Of a stretch of DNA of 64,000 nt, positions 1 through 10,929 are shown one piece after another. The DNA is from Kappaphycus alvarezii (lineage: Eukaryota > Rhodophyta > Florideophyceae > Gigartinales > Solieriaceae): contig NADL03000044.1 in assembly GCA_002205965.3 (NCBI GenBank), positions 124,001-188,000 of the forward strand, read 5' to 3'. Under the pieces are notes generated by a model. It saw nothing but the letters and a program-made list of their open reading frames with translations. It was not told the origin of the DNA and made no database searches. The position numbers were made by a program, and so were the translations under genes. Positions within the stretch are counted from its first letter, which is position 1, and every line of letters starts with the position of its first letter.

Positions 1-565
1 TAGCAGCAGAAGCAGAAGAGCTACTGCCAACCACAGCACCACACAAGGCATGTCCGAACAATTGTTTTTGAATCTATTTGTAGCATTAGTACAGTTGAAA
101 ATCAAATCTATAAGCGCATAAGTTGTGGAATCTGTTCTGCTCTCAAGGACAGCCCTATAACTCTTTCTCGTGACTGCAGACCTCCGATACGTGCCGTGCC
201 CTGCAGACCTGCGTGCCTTTTTTGATCAAGAACGCCTGCTACTTCATTTACATTCTGGCTGTATCCCCGGCCACCCGGATCTCGCTGGCATTGGAGACAT
301 TGACCTTATAGTACTCTCTGAATACCCTAAAAACACCAAATAATTTCTAAAGAGGGTGCAAAGACGCACGGGTCCGTCTCAATTGGCACGACGTAGACCT
401 GGAGGCTAACCCAAAACCTCCCAGTATAGTGAAGAAGACAATCGGATTCGTATCTGGCGCCAACCATTCCACCGCAGTCCCACATCCTCCTTCTTCGATG
501 CATATCTTACCTCTTCCGGCGGTATCCTCTACAGGAATGGACCCCAATGCTCCAAATACACCCTT
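1..565. other. No recognisable gene
   Basis: No known protein is seen here. The window opens in a short CAG/AAG-rich stretch. An open plus-strand stretch from about 213 to 320 has coding-like composition and lies just upstream of the LINE tail relic that follows, so it may be a more eroded part of the same insertion. I could not align it with the other LINE copies in the window. Confidence 0.4.
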
Positions 566-850
566 GCGTACATATGCACTTTGAAAACCTGAATTTCCGC
601 TGTCAGCACTGCCACCAGCCCATGGAAAACCTTGGTAATCACACAGAAGAACTTTAACCCAAAGTATTCGCCTGCCTCCACTATCATAACTCTGTGTTTA
701 ACGTACTATTCACTCACGTCACGCGCGCTGCCTGCCTCGAATATTGGACTCAGCCCCTGCTCCTTATCTCGAGGACTAGACTACCTCTCACAGATATCCT
801 AGTGCTTCCCGTGGCTAACTCCATATAGCATCAACCCCGCACATTTCCCT
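565..850 (+). mobile_element. Eroded LINE 3' tail (REL-type endonuclease domain relic)
   Basis: Translated on the plus strand, this stretch gives CQHCHQPMENLGNH followed at the right distance by PLTDILVLPVANS. These correspond to the zinc cluster (C-x2-C..H) and the RPADILV step of the restriction-like endonuclease tails at about 10.3 kb and 60.6 kb. In those clearer copies the order is CxxC..MDxLGDHAADxC, then a His-Asn segment, then RPADILV. Several frame changes and at least one stop separate the pieces here, so the copy is dead. The reverse transcriptase part is absent, which fits the usual 5' truncation of LINE insertions. The assignment rests on alignment by eye to sister copies in this window. 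Confidence 0.65.
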
Positions 851-3800
851 ATGACATCAATATATTATCGCCATTCGAGCCGCTTGCAAATTACGTAATA
901 AGTAGATGAAACAATACAAGATTTGGTGACTATACGGCGGAACTGCGCATCTACCAAGCATCCGTTGCGCCCGTTAGTCGCCTGTGGTGATTAATACATG
1001 GCGCAACTAATGCTCTGATAGATGAGAGTGCTAATAGAAGCACCCGAAATGTAGAATTTACCTACAACGGGGGTAAAAACTTCCTAATAAAAAACACAGT
1101 TGGGAGAGATGGTCAATAACTGAACTCAATAAAGTTATAAATTGTTTCTTCAAAAAACAGGATTGAGCCTGGCTAACTGATTTTTAGTACAAGAGCTGTT
1201 CTAGATTAATTTTTGACGTTGGCCCTGGAATTTAGATCAAGTTTCACGAGCTGACCGCTTTATAACATATATGGATCCCATCGTATTGGGGAACTTTGTT
1301 TGCCGAAATTGTTATTCTAAAAATTCAAGACTGTTAATTCTTCGATCTCACGGCACACACTTAAAACGCCAGCCCTGGTGGGAGCTATAAATTCTTTCTT
1401 AAGGTAGAAGTTGAAGTTTTCTACCTTTCTTTTAGTTGAGATTCGATAAAATGGAGCTTGATTGAGCCTAGGAATTATATTGAATGATGAACTGCGCTCT
1501 TATTATTATTTATGCATTGAGGAAAAAACCCGATGGGTATTTACGATTAGAATTTGTGTCATAGTCAAGGAATTTTTTTCTTTCATTGAAGAGCTGAGGT
1601 ACTTTATTGATGAAAATGTCATTAGATAAGTAGGATGGATGCAGCCAATCTTTTAAGGGAGTCACAAAATTGTCTAGAGTATTGATATGAAATAACAATA
1701 CGACTCTATTCATCTCCAGTTGAATAAAACCATAAAAAATATTTTCTCTGTCTTTCTTATTTTATCCTGAAGTTTTGGTCCGAGGGTAACTTTTTACTAA
1801 TTCTTTTATGACGAAGTCTTTTGTGTTGTGTTTCATACTCAGGCCAGTGCAGGAACTAATTACACATTTGATTGCACCGATAGTGGTTTTATGTAAAGAA
1901 TTTGTTACATACAGTGCAACTTTTCTGTCTTGTGTACCGCTCCCGATTGTTCTAGTTAAAGGAATTTACAATCACCATTAAGAGTCAACAGCAATACCTT
2001 CGAGTAGAGAAGCAGATGAATAAAACTTTTATCACATGATAAGGGTCAGCAATATGGCGAGGGCAGTGCTACGGATTCTGCGGAAGCAGGTGTGGCGAAA
2101 AATTTTCCATGAAGATCGTCCATCATTAGCAGCGATATTATGATCTCGTAGATATTTAACGTGCAAAGGTGTGAAGTACCATACCCAAAAACGTGGTGCG
2201 AAAACAAATTGTATTGCACTTGAAATTTTTAATTTGCTATAATATTTTTTTCTGAGAGCTTACTACATAGAAAGTACAACTACAATAATACACGTTACTT
2301 TACAGCGATGGAAACAAATATGCGAGATTTGGTCCAATTTGAACTGCGAACAGAAACATAGAAGTTTCACTTTTTCTTGTCTGTAGGGCAATAATTTTAA
2401 AGAGAGTTTTAAGAAATAAAATAGAGGTTAAAATATAAAATATTTCTTGAGATATCACCAATTGAGCGGAAAATTGTTCGCAATAATTATAGCCACATTT
2501 TAACAGAAGCTTCTGTTCCACACTAGGAATCTAATTAATGAAGCTAAAAAATGGGCATAAAACTTACATGAATCACGTAAGGAACCCGAAGTAGATGAGT
2601 GCCTGAATCAATCTTCTCAAGCTGCCCAAGTAATGACCAGGAAACCGTTGCCTTCCTCTTTAGCAAAGGGCCAGATATTGGTCAAATGTACTGAATGCTT
2701 AAATATTATAGTTATTTCAAATGATCTTGAGCGATCGAGTGACGTAATGACTCGCTTTGCTAAGACTATGAACCGATATGGAGTTAGTAAAAGTTCTAGA
2801 CCCCCAAAAACTCACTAAATCTACGTAATTGTGCGTAATTAGAACAGTATCAAAGGTATAAATAGTCCCTGCTGGCTAGGCAAGATCATTGAAATTCCCT
2901 TACAAGCCGCGCTGCTTGTATACACTACTTCAACATAAATCCCATTTGCGATATAATTTCATTTCAAGAACGCCAGTGATATGAAAACAACATCAAGCCC
3001 TTTCTTCTTGAGTACTGTAACAAGTGACTTGTGGTGAGTCTAAGTCGACAAAAAGCTTCTGTTTCGATGTAAAAAATTATTTTTGGTTGACCAGATAAAT
3101 CATCTTACGGATACAATAGTTTGCACAAAGAGAATGAATGTTATTCAATGCGAAAAGGTGGCAGGGAGATTGCCATGAATCTGTATTTTTCGTGGGCAAT
3201 AAAGCATGCCCTCGAAAAATTTAAAATATAAATTAAGGTGGAAATAAGCACTGGAAGTCTATAGAAGACTATTTAGTTTCGTTTTGAAAAGACCTTCAAT
3301 TTCAGTCGGTTTTATGCAAAATTGTGCACCATGTCATTGCTCCGGGGTGTCCTACATAATCGTTTACAAGTACTTAAATTTCTTTACTAAAGTGGACTGC
3401 GTACCGCTATTACCATAATCCGATAGGTTTATTGTTGTTTTTTGGTTATGCAAGCCTACGCGAACCAAGAACAATTCGGAAAAGTGGAATTGCTTACTGA
3501 ATAAAATTTTAGGGCAGGGGAGAATATTGCTTCCATAATACCGATCAAGATGAAAAAATCGATGCTGAAGGGCTTTTTGAGTTCAATGGTCCAAGAAAAA
3601 GAAGATTGACTACTGAAGGTTCATATTGAACCATCTGCCGACTGTATACTCAAATTTATCGGCTAATGTAGCCATTCTTATTCCGAGGCTATTCATGATG
3701 GAAAACCATAACTTTCAATAACTATTAAGAACTTTTAAACTCTTTTTTATGTGGTATAAAGTCCCTTTAAATTTATGTTCCTGTACCAAAAAAAGAATTA

Positions 3801-4880
3801 CCAATTTAGCATTCTTGTTCATACCTCAAAGTAGGTCAACTTTCTCTTTTTTTTCCACCAATGTACAAGTTTTGTAACGTCTTTTTTAGTGCTCCTCCAC
3901 TATAGAATTTAATTCAGAGAGTTGAGGGCTATAGCAGAAGCACATTGTCTTAGAGGATTCGTGGCGTTGTTTGGACCGCGAAAAGGAATCAAATGAGGCG
4001 TAAAGGTTTGATTCGATACCATTTGTTCGCAACCAGAAGCTGGCCCTGGACGGGAAGGGGTTTGAGCTTGAACACAAGCAGAAGAAGAAGAGGGTTGAGG
4101 AATGAAAACAAATGGTTGTAGTGCCATAATTGCTCCCGAATAGGCTACAGTTTTCAATGATTTCTAGAGCTTAACTCCGAAAAATGGCATTCATATGTTG
4201 CGGATTGCTCTCGTGCCTTGATTCGCTGCGCTCGGCAAAGGCCACGCGAGCTCGGCCGATGAAACTATTTTATGGTACTCGGTGATAGGTTTTATAAACT
4301 GACGTACTCTTCGAATCTAGGCATCTGAAATATTTACTTTTTTGCGTTCCTTTCTTAATTCAATCCTTGAAATTGAATAGCAAAGCGGCAGAAATGTAGA
4401 GTAGACCAATTGGAAAACGACGCACGCTAAGTAAAAGAGAAAATTAGTTCCTATACTATATCTGTTTTATATCTTCGCAGTTTCACTTAAAAAAACGCGT
4501 ATAGCACTTATTTCTGTATTACATGCAAATTGGTTCCTTCTTGCGGTTGAATGATGTACATCAGTTTAATGTGCTTGACTGAATGTGAAGCGCCCTTGCG
4601 CTTATGCTACGAACGTTCGTGTCCGCTTCTTTCGCCCTCTTCCATGATGTGGGGTGCGAAGCGCACACGAGAAGATCTAGGTTGACCTTTTGTTGAAACT
4701 TGGGTTAAGCTTTCCCGGGTTGAGTCGGCCGCTTCAAACCGGGGTTAACCACGTTTATATAGAAATATGGATGGCTCTTTGTCGAAGTGAAAAGCAATCG
4801 AATGACACCATTTGCAAAGGGTTTCCCGTAAAAAAAGCCCTGAAGTTATCCTAAATAGCGCTTATAGAACTTGTGGTCTG
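851..4880. other. Gene-poor AT-rich stretch
   Basis: No supported gene in about 4 kb. The longest open frames (for example minus strand 3909-4157 and plus strand 2633-2818) have no recognisable domain, and overlapping frames give equally long products, as expected by chance. No terminal repeats or tandem arrays were noticed. Confidence 0.5.
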
Positions 4881-4889
4881 CACAAGTGA

Positions 4890-5090
4890 CTAATCTGACA
4901 AGATGTAAGACTTACAGTATATTGGTCCAGAGGGCATAGGATAGCAAGGCAATTTTTGATTGGTAAACCAGTTATAAATTATCCCAGTGTTCAACTTGTC
5001 CGTAACTATTCCAAGTGCACCAATAGGGTCAGAATCTGTTTCAATAATTGTAAGGAAAAGCATAATGACAGCAAAGAGCTTAGTATCCAT
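4890..5090 (-). CDS. Possible small secreted protein or first exon (unrecognised)
   Basis: This 66-residue ORF starts at an ATG in a good context (aaccATGg). It begins with MDTKLFAVIMLFLTIIETDS, which looks like a signal peptide: a charged start, a hydrophobic core of about 14 residues and a small-residue exit. The rest is short, with two cysteines (KLPCYP and PIYCKS), and resembles nothing I know. Near the 3' end the sequence TACTGTAAGTCTTAC contains a consensus splice donor (GTAAGT), so this could be a first exon rather than a whole gene. I did not find the matching acceptor or a second exon. A hydrophobic N-terminus can arise by chance in AT-rich DNA, so confidence is low. Confidence 0.25.
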   Translation of the reverse strand: MDTKLFAVIMLFLTIIETDSDPIGALGIVTDKLNTGIIYNWFTNQKLPCYPMPSGPIYCKSYILSD

Positions 5091-5154
5091 GGTTGTAAGG
5101 TTACCGGTAGTTTGAATCTACAGTACAGTAGATGCAGTAAGTTCTTGTAAAGCT

Positions 5155-5573
5155 TTAAGACCTGTGAAATACCATGTCACAAGGGAAGGTGATCCTGTGG
5201 AATATTACAAATGATTTCAGAATCAGCGCTGCGGGTGCATCCGCTCCGACGCATAGCTGAATGGGGCAGGTTCTGCGCCTGCAGCGACAGGTAAACATCT
5301 TGATAACTATAATAACCAATTCCGTTTCATAGTGTTTGGTAATGTGGTCTGAGCCCTGAAGTAGGTTTTCAGAGTTGGTCAAAAGAATGTTTCGTGCGAA
5401 AATAATGACAGGTCCAAGAAAATGGGGTAATCATGTGGCACAGATGTAAGACAAGTGTTAATTTTCGGTGTTTACTTAGTTTCTATTGGCAGCTCAATTT
5501 TTCTCGAATAACATCCTAGCCCAGTAGCGTTCCGTTGGCACTGGGGCTCACATTCAAGGCTTGGTCCTAACAT
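5155..5573. other. No recognisable gene
   Basis: Short unassigned stretch between the small secreted ORF and the secreted-gene relic. ORFs on both strands are short and show no domain. A CTACAGTACAGTAG near-palindrome lies just upstream, at about 5119-5132, one of many such words in the window. Confidence 0.4.
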
Positions 5574-5762
5574 TATTGCAGGGAGTGTACTCTGCGCCGT
5601 CGAAGTTAACTGTTGCCCCACCCCCGCTCGCCCCCACATCTTGCAGAGTGCGGATTCCGCAGGCGCTGCCGCGACACACACAGAGCGCGAGAAACATCGT
5701 CATTACGGCACTTACTTCGACCAAAACGATATCCTCCTCTCCCCGTCGGGATTGATATGTAT
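5574..5762 (+). pseudogene. Relic copy of the 39.7-40.1 kb secreted protein gene
   Basis: About 190 bp on this strand align with the minus-strand gene at 39672-40139. The clearest block is GCGCTGCCGCGACACAC here against GCGCTGCTGAGACACTC there, followed in both by GAAACATCGT.ATTACGGC. In translation ATHTEREKHRHYGTYF matches AETLDECKKHRYYGDYL in the same frame. A weaker match continues upstream (IAGSV here, IAGAY there). Both cysteines of that block are missing, the signal peptide region is absent and the match stops at about 5762, so this is a fragment. It shows that the gene is a small dispersed family. Identity was estimated by eye at roughly 70-75 percent over about 60 bp in the best block. 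Confidence 0.55.
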
Positions 5763-5933
5763 GACGCGTTGGGCGACGACGGCAAAGGTTTTGTCCGCCA
5801 CCTTGCTTCCTTCACTGCTTCCCGTCGCGGTTCCTCCCCCCAACAGGAGCTTTGCGACTTCCTTACCCGTTTTGCGTTTAGTCTCCAAGTAATGCAGGCG
5901 CGACAGGTTTCCACCCGCCGCCCGCATTCGTAG
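5755..5933 (+). mobile_element. Possible LINE 3' tail fragment
   Basis: An open frame ending in a TAG at 5931 reads GFVRHLASFTASRRGSSP, then a segment with LTRFAFSLQVMQARQ. This pattern of hydrophobic positions resembles the last 50-60 residues of REL-type LINE proteins, as in the tail at 35.2-35.35 kb. The TAG coincides with the start of a 72-bp repeat that recurs at 11970-12041, which would make the repeat the 3' UTR of this family. The match is weak and I have no reverse transcriptase in frame. An unrelated gene fragment is possible. Confidence 0.35.
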
Positions 5934-6003
5934 TTAATTTCTGAATACCCTCCGCACGCTTCTGTGCAACACTGTAGAACTCGTAAAGATTTGCCACCAC
6001 ACG
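5931..6003 (+). repeat. Dispersed 72-bp repeat, copy 1
   Basis: TAGTTAATTTCTGAATACCC, then CTCCGCACGCTTCTGTGC and a further 35 bp, recur at 11970-12041 with about 85-90 percent identity by eye. The flanks do not match on either side. It begins exactly at the stop codon of the preceding open frame, which suggests a short LINE-type 3' UTR. Confidence 0.75.
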
Positions 6004-6178
6004 TATGCGAGGGCAACGAGGCTACAATATTCTTGCAGAAACGCATTTCAGATTGGAAAAAAGGGGGTTTCTTTATTGAGATGTACTGTACTGTATTGAT
6101 TGGCTGGAACCCATTTAGAATTGTGAATTAAAACAATAGAGAGAAACACATAACACTTTATCAAAGCAAATAGCTAAC

Positions 6179-6230
6179 AGCAACAGGGATAACTAAACAA
6201 GTACGCATTACAGCAAACAGGGATAACTTA
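6179..6230 (+). repeat. Short direct repeat ACAGGGATAACT
   Basis: CAGCAACAGGGATAACT occurs at about 6177 and, as CAGCAAACAGGGATAACT, again about 34 bp later. The pair lies just beyond the B2-like repeat of the DIRS-type element and may be part of its 3' end. No function is evident. Confidence 0.5.
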
Positions 6231-6314
6231 TGCAGCTTACTTGCTCCAGTAGTTGGGACTGATTTGAACCTTTGTGTTGGACGTTTGCTCAAGACAGAAC
6301 TGGTGAAGGCAGGG

Positions 6315-6644
6315 TTAAAAATGCTTGATCACTCGAATCCCCGGATGCTGCTTTATAGCGGCTATGGGCGCGGGGCGCTTCTTCCGGGGATGGTACCCCA
6401 AAGGGGTGTAGTGTGAGAGCTTCCGTTTGGTGCCAACCTTACTTGTCTTGAGTGGACGTACGCTGCCAGCAATGGCCGGCCTGGGGAGGCACACGAAGGG
6501 GAGAGGATGTTCCAGCGAAAGGGTGAGTGAGTTGCCAGGACCGAGATAAATGACCGGGAGTAATGGAATGGTGGAATAGGATGAGGTGATCGGCGTGTCT
6601 CCCCAGACGCTGAGATCTTTGTCCCGTTCCACTCGTTCCATCAT
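6315..6644 (-). other. Unrecognised 109-residue ORF inside the DIRS-type element
   Basis: This open frame lies between the A2 repeat and the outer B-like repeat of the DIRS-type element. It is rich in proline and basic residues (a KRKLSHYTPLGYHPRKKRPA segment). No catalytic motif of a tyrosine recombinase (R..HxxR..Y) is visible. It may be a leftover of the element, a nested fragment, or chance. Confidence 0.25.
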
Positions 6645-6901
6645 GCGTACGCTTGGGTAAACTCTTTTGATTTGGTGTGTTCGCGTCGCAAGAGTTGTAA
6701 GGAGAGTAGCGCGGTCATACGCCCGTGACCACTATGCGCGTTGATCCTCTGACCAGAACCAAATCAACACTTCCACCGGTTGCTGCGTTTGCGTGGCACT
6801 TGCATCATCATAACATAAAATCATCATAAAATCATCATAAATCAAGAACAAAGGACGGCTTGTGATTGGGCCATGAAGGATGAATGGAGGGAGGGAGGCG
6901 G

Positions 6902-7163
6902 GAGAACAAGCGACGACTTGAGGGACCAGAAGTTGTGCCAAAGGTTTCCAAGTTGTCGGTTATATAGACCTGTTCGACGGGTTGTGATCGCACATCAAGT
7001 CCTTGCGCAACGTTAAGCTGCCAACGTGGCCATATCCTGAGTGGCTTACAGTCCGGCGGATGCAAATGCAACCGAGATGCAGACGTGACAGCGTGACTTG
7101 CTTCCAATTGTGGATCACAGCCACGTCGAAGCTCCCTTATCATATTCACCCATAATTTTCCAA
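6902..7163 (-). repeat. Direct repeat A2 of the DIRS-type element
   Basis: 262 bp nearly identical to 9350-9612, running from GAGAACAAGCGACGACTTG to CACCCATAATTTTCCAA in plus-strand order. An AT-rich ATCATAAA-type simple repeat lies just outside it at about 6805-6845. Confidence 0.9.
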
Positions 7164-7231
7164 TCATTGCACCGAATTAAAACAATAGAGAAAACCAAAT
7201 GTACCAGAGGTACGTGCTAACGAGAGTGAGG

Positions 7232-8320
7232 TCACAGCAAGTGACCGAAGAAGAAGTACGAATCATCACATTGCAACACCCGTGCATCCAAATATGACTG
7301 GCGAAACGTCTGTCCAGCCGACCAGTCACCCCAAATCAAGATACGATATTCTTGAACTCCAATGGCCGCACATTCGGAAGCAGCGCCCATTCTGAGCGAA
7401 TGAGAGATCCATGCGACCTGTGGAGGCGGAGAAACTTGAATACGTGTGAGACAGAACTTGAGCCATAATGTCATTGTCCGTGCGCTAGTGGACAAGCGCG
7501 TTCCCGGTAAGGCCCAATAGTATTTGCTACCCGAGCGATTATTGCGGCGAATTGCATCATACCGTTGCACCCGCAGCTTTTTCATACGACGTGCTGAGAC
7601 CCCAAAAACCATCCGAGTCGAGTCTAGAACGAAGCCAAGGTGCTCTATGCGTTGCGAGCCCTCCCAATTCCCCTTCTCTTCCTTGCGCTGAAGTCCACAG
7701 GCCTGTAGAGGCGATCGATTTGCAGACGGGCTTTTCGGAGTCGTGACCGACTCCTTACTGCGACGAGGAAGTCGTCCATGTACGGGTGGATTCGCAGTCT
7801 TAGATGCTGCCGAGCGTACTGGACCAGAGGACGCATGAACTTGATAAAGTAGGCTGGAGAGAGCTTCCAACCAAAGGTAAAGCGATGCATCGAAATATCG
7901 ATTGTCCACCTTGAACAGAAACCAATTGCGGATATCCGGGTGCAGTCGAAAGTGATGATATCCTTTTGCGATGTCGAACGAGAACATCCAGTCGTTCTGC
8001 TTGAGTTCTAGAGCAAATGTCTAGAGTTTCCATCTTGACGGGATGTCCCGGAACAGGGTGGACTGTCGCGACAAGTTCACGACCAGCCGTTGCTTTTCGC
8101 CCGACACCGCCACGAAGGCGTTCGAGATTGGTAGCCTTGTTCGTGAAGGGCGAGAGCGGTAGCGGCCGGTACCTCTTCGTAAGTACGACGGTGTAGGGCA
8201 TCTTGATTGCGGTGTCGAAGAATTCCCGGTCGGGGGTCGACCGGAATTTGAGGGAGAACGAATTTCGTGGGAAAGGGAAGTAGTGAGGGGGTTTCGTACA
8301 CTCCGAAACGAAGCGCACGT
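7232..8320 (-). pseudogene. Reverse transcriptase region of the DIRS-type element
   Basis: Fossil reverse transcriptase. Family hallmarks seen on the minus strand are FSFDIAKGYHHFRLHP (first catalytic Asp region), a YMDD box at about 7.78 kb and IEHLGFVLDSTRMVF (thumb-side HLGF motif). DIRS and Ngaro elements typically carry DLKDGYFHIPIHP-like and HLGF motifs, which is why I prefer that order over Ty3/gypsy. An RNase H-like stretch (IWGDWSA) follows. The region is broken. Confidence 0.75.
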
Positions 8321-8399
8321 AAAAGGAAGTTGGAGGAATGAAGGGTTTTGGACCAGAAAGGAGCTGCGCGTTGAGTGTTGCGCCATAGGACGTGAGTCA

Positions 8400-9340
8400 T
8401 ACCACAGAAAAGACCGCGACGGCGGTCGCTTTACTTGCGATTCGGCTTGTCAGCGGCGGCGGGGTTCCTTTGAGCTCCTCGGTTGTTTTGACGACGACCT
8501 CCCGAAGCAGCTTGCTGCTTATTGAATTCCTTGGCGTAGGCTTGGGAGCGGAGCTCGGCAAACTTTTGCTTCGTCGAGCGGTAGAGCTCGGACGAATACG
8601 GGAAGTCGTCCTCGCGCAAATACTTCTGAAGCAGGATTGCTTCGGATTTTCCAGATTCGAGGGAGTCGGCGAAGAAGTCGACACGTTCGAGGACACGATT
8701 GTAAGAAGCGGAGAGGAAATGATGCAGCACGGAGAAGGCTTCAGTTGCGCGTCGATGTCTTTTGCAACCAGGGCTTCCGTAACTTGATGGGCACAGGCGA
8801 GGGCGTTCTCGCAGTTGTCCCGATATTCCAAAGGACCTCAGCTTCCCACCCGTCCCTCTGGTCGGCAGACTTGATCCTTCCGAAAAGTCCCTCCGGTTCC
8901 GGTATGAACCGATTGCGGGAAACGGCGCGACAGTAGAGGCTTCTCGAACTTGTTGAGCTTGCCGGTGGCGGCGTAAGCTCGTCGGGCGGCAAAGGCTTCG
9001 CCGACGTGTTCAGCGGTAGGTGGCGGCAGTGTAAACTAGCTGTCCCACTTTGAAGGTCTCAGCGGCGGCTGAGAGCATGTCCGGAAGATTGACGTAGGGC
9101 TCGCGGCACCAGACGGCCCGGCGGCAGCAGCGGCGGAAGCGGCGGCAGCGGCGGGGCACCAGATCCAGACTCAGGCGTAAGGAGATTGACGATTTCAGAG
9201 CTTGCCTTCGATACCGGCTTTGTTTTCCAGCGAGGAGGAAGCGTCGGATTGTGCAGAAGAGGAAGAGTCGGCATGCGACATTGCGAGAATGTTGTGTTGT
9301 GTGTGAAGGTCGGCCTAGACGGTGATTCGTCCGGAGCTGG
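8400..9340 (-). pseudogene. Gag-like region of the DIRS-type element
   Basis: Upstream of the reverse transcriptase, the most protein-like minus-strand frame (8431-8730) is rich in charged and Gln/Asn residues and ends in a basic RRQNNRGAQRNPAAADKPNR tail, as structural proteins of DIRS elements often do. Further 5' (about 9100-9165) the DNA is a CGG/CAG-rich low-complexity run. Function is inferred from position and composition only. Confidence 0.4.
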
Positions 9341-9349
9341 TTCGAGGGA

Positions 9350-9612
9350 TGAGAACAAGCGACGACTTGAGGGACCAGAAGTTGTGCCAAAGGTTTCCAA
9401 GTTGTCGGTTATATAGACCTGTTCGACGGGTTGTGATCGCACATCAAGTCCTTGCGCAACGGTAAGCTGCCAACGTGGCCATATCTTGAGTGGCTTACAG
9501 TCCGGCGGATGCAAATGCAACCGAGATGCAGACGTGACAGCGTGACTTGCTTCCAGTTGTGGATCACAGCCACGTCGAAGCTCCCTTATCATATTCACCC
9601 ATAATTTTCCAA
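9350..9612 (-). repeat. Direct repeat A1 of the DIRS-type element
   Basis: Upstream partner of 6902-7163, differing at about four or five positions by eye. It marks the 5' end of the minus-strand element. No target-site duplication was found outside the pair. Confidence 0.9.
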
Positions 9613-9695
9613 AATCTGCATGTCATATTAAATAGTACTTCGTCTTTTATCATTGGTGTACAGTCCAAATGTGCAACGTTGCAAAGTACTTAAAA

Positions 9696-10545
9696 TTAAG
9701 TTGGAATTGGGTGACTAAGCTCTGCGTGTTGCGGTGCGCGACAAATTACGGATGCTGCACATGTTGACCAGATTGAGTAGCTAAGCTTCTGATACAGGCG
9801 AGTCTTCACTTCCCCAGTCGAGCATCCGCTACGAGACGCTACTGCTGCCGCGTATGTCTCTATAACCTTGGATGTTTCTAAAGAGGGTGTTCCTAACGAG
9901 TCGAAGGCTAGTGGTACAAAATCCCATCCTAGCCTTGATCGTCCCGGCATTGCCTCGCCTGGAATCGCTGCCACTTTCGTAGATAAGTCTCTCTTCTTCC
10001 GCTTTCCTGCTGCGTTTGCAAAGGTCGCGCTTCTCGTGCTGCCATTGACTTATAGCTCTCTTGGAACGGGATGATACAGTCACGTCATACGCCACTGGGA
10101 GAGGGGACTGGGTGTTTGTTGCATCAGACCTTGGGTACACCAGAATGTCCGCGGGTCGCGCGTTCAGTCCAGGAAGTAGGTACTTCACTTCGTATTGAAC
10201 GCTGACTCCTGCTGCCTTGAACAGCTCTCGGCCAAGTACCTTTACCACCTCTGTGTGACGATTGGTCCATCCGAGACCTTTGTTGCATAAGTCTGCTGCA
10301 TGGTCTCCTAGAGCGTCCATGGGCCTGTGGCACTCCGCGCACCGCAGCGGAGCAGTGTCATCAAATACGGGCACTCCCAGATGGCGACGGAGCATTACTG
10401 TCCACATCTCGTCGTACGTTCGGTTGACCGCAGACGGATGCGCAGTCAGGAACGCTGCTGCAGTCGTCCCCATGTATGCTTGGCGGCGAATCCTTCGCGC
10501 GAATATCTTCTTCGAGTGCGTTGCGGGGTTGGGAATCTCCCCCAT
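9696..10545 (-). mobile_element. 5'-truncated LINE with REL-type endonuclease tail
   Basis: The minus-strand open frame (238 residues) carries CAECHRPMDALGDHAADLC, then a His segment (NRHTEVVKVLGREL), then RPADILVYPRSD and PVAYDVTVSS. This is the zinc cluster plus RPD..D core of the restriction-like endonuclease at the C-terminus of R2/Dualen-type LINE proteins. About 14-18 residues separate RPAD from the second acidic residue, as in the family. One frame change near 9.95 kb separates this from the last segment (PLAFDSLGTPS..., RLYQKLSYSIWS, CRAPQHAELSHPI), which closely parallels the tail at 60.1-60.4 kb. No reverse transcriptase is present, so this is a typical 5'-truncated insertion, probably ending near 10.56 kb. 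Confidence 0.85.
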
Positions 10546-10925
10546 TCATCATCCTTCCAGAAGGATTATATTATATTATTAAATACATGTAGTGATGGTC
10601 GAAGCAATGCATAAATCATTGCTTGCGAATGCTTTTTAGATATGCAGGTAACTGAAACGACGCGCAGTATCCTCCATGGGTAAATGCTTTTTTTGATGTG
10701 TTGGATGAATGGTAGATGGAATTGACCGAGAGATAACGGGGAAGAGGCGCAATTCGCGTAGCCGCTGATATACCCTGCGAACGTGGGTTCTTTGGAGCAT
10801 CAATGGGCTTGGTTCATAGGGAGTGGTGCGAAGATTGGGATTCCTATGAACTGGCATTCAAACCATGTTTCAGGATCTAGAGTACGAATAACGGACCATT
10901 ACTACAAACTAAAAAGTAGCTGGTA
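10546..10925. other. No recognisable gene
   Basis: Spacer between two LINE tails. It starts with an ATTATATTATATTATT run next to the 5' end of the 9.7-10.5 kb fragment and otherwise holds only short, featureless open frames. Confidence 0.45.
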
Positions 10926-10929
10926 GCTC

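Larger units (their letters stand above)
6126..9612 (-). mobile_element. DIRS-order (Ngaro/PAT-like) retroelement, broken
   Basis: Minus-strand retroelement fossil. From 5' to 3' it has repeat A1 (9350-9612), a Gag-like region with a GC-rich low-complexity start (about 8400-9340), a reverse transcriptase region (about 7230-8320), a short B1 repeat at about 7172-7195, repeat A2 (6902-7163) and a second B-like copy at about 6126-6147. The arrangement A1-ORFs-B1-A2-B2 is the split direct repeat layout known for Ngaro and PAT elements. No tyrosine recombinase was recognised. The A repeats differ at only a handful of sites, so insertion looks fairly recent. It is broken, with several interruptions. 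An LTR element with short LTRs is the alternative reading, but no target duplication was found. Confidence 0.7.

Noticed and set aside
5606-6046. 146-residue minus-strand ORF opposite the secreted-gene relic
   Set aside because: The opposite strand carries the frame-preserving match to 39.7-40.1 kb; this one is a GC-rich shadow with no domain.
9059-9598. 179-residue minus-strand ORF at the 5' end of the DIRS-type element
   Set aside because: Mostly overlaps the A1 repeat and a CGG/CAG-rich low-complexity run; Pro/Arg/Leu-rich with no domain.
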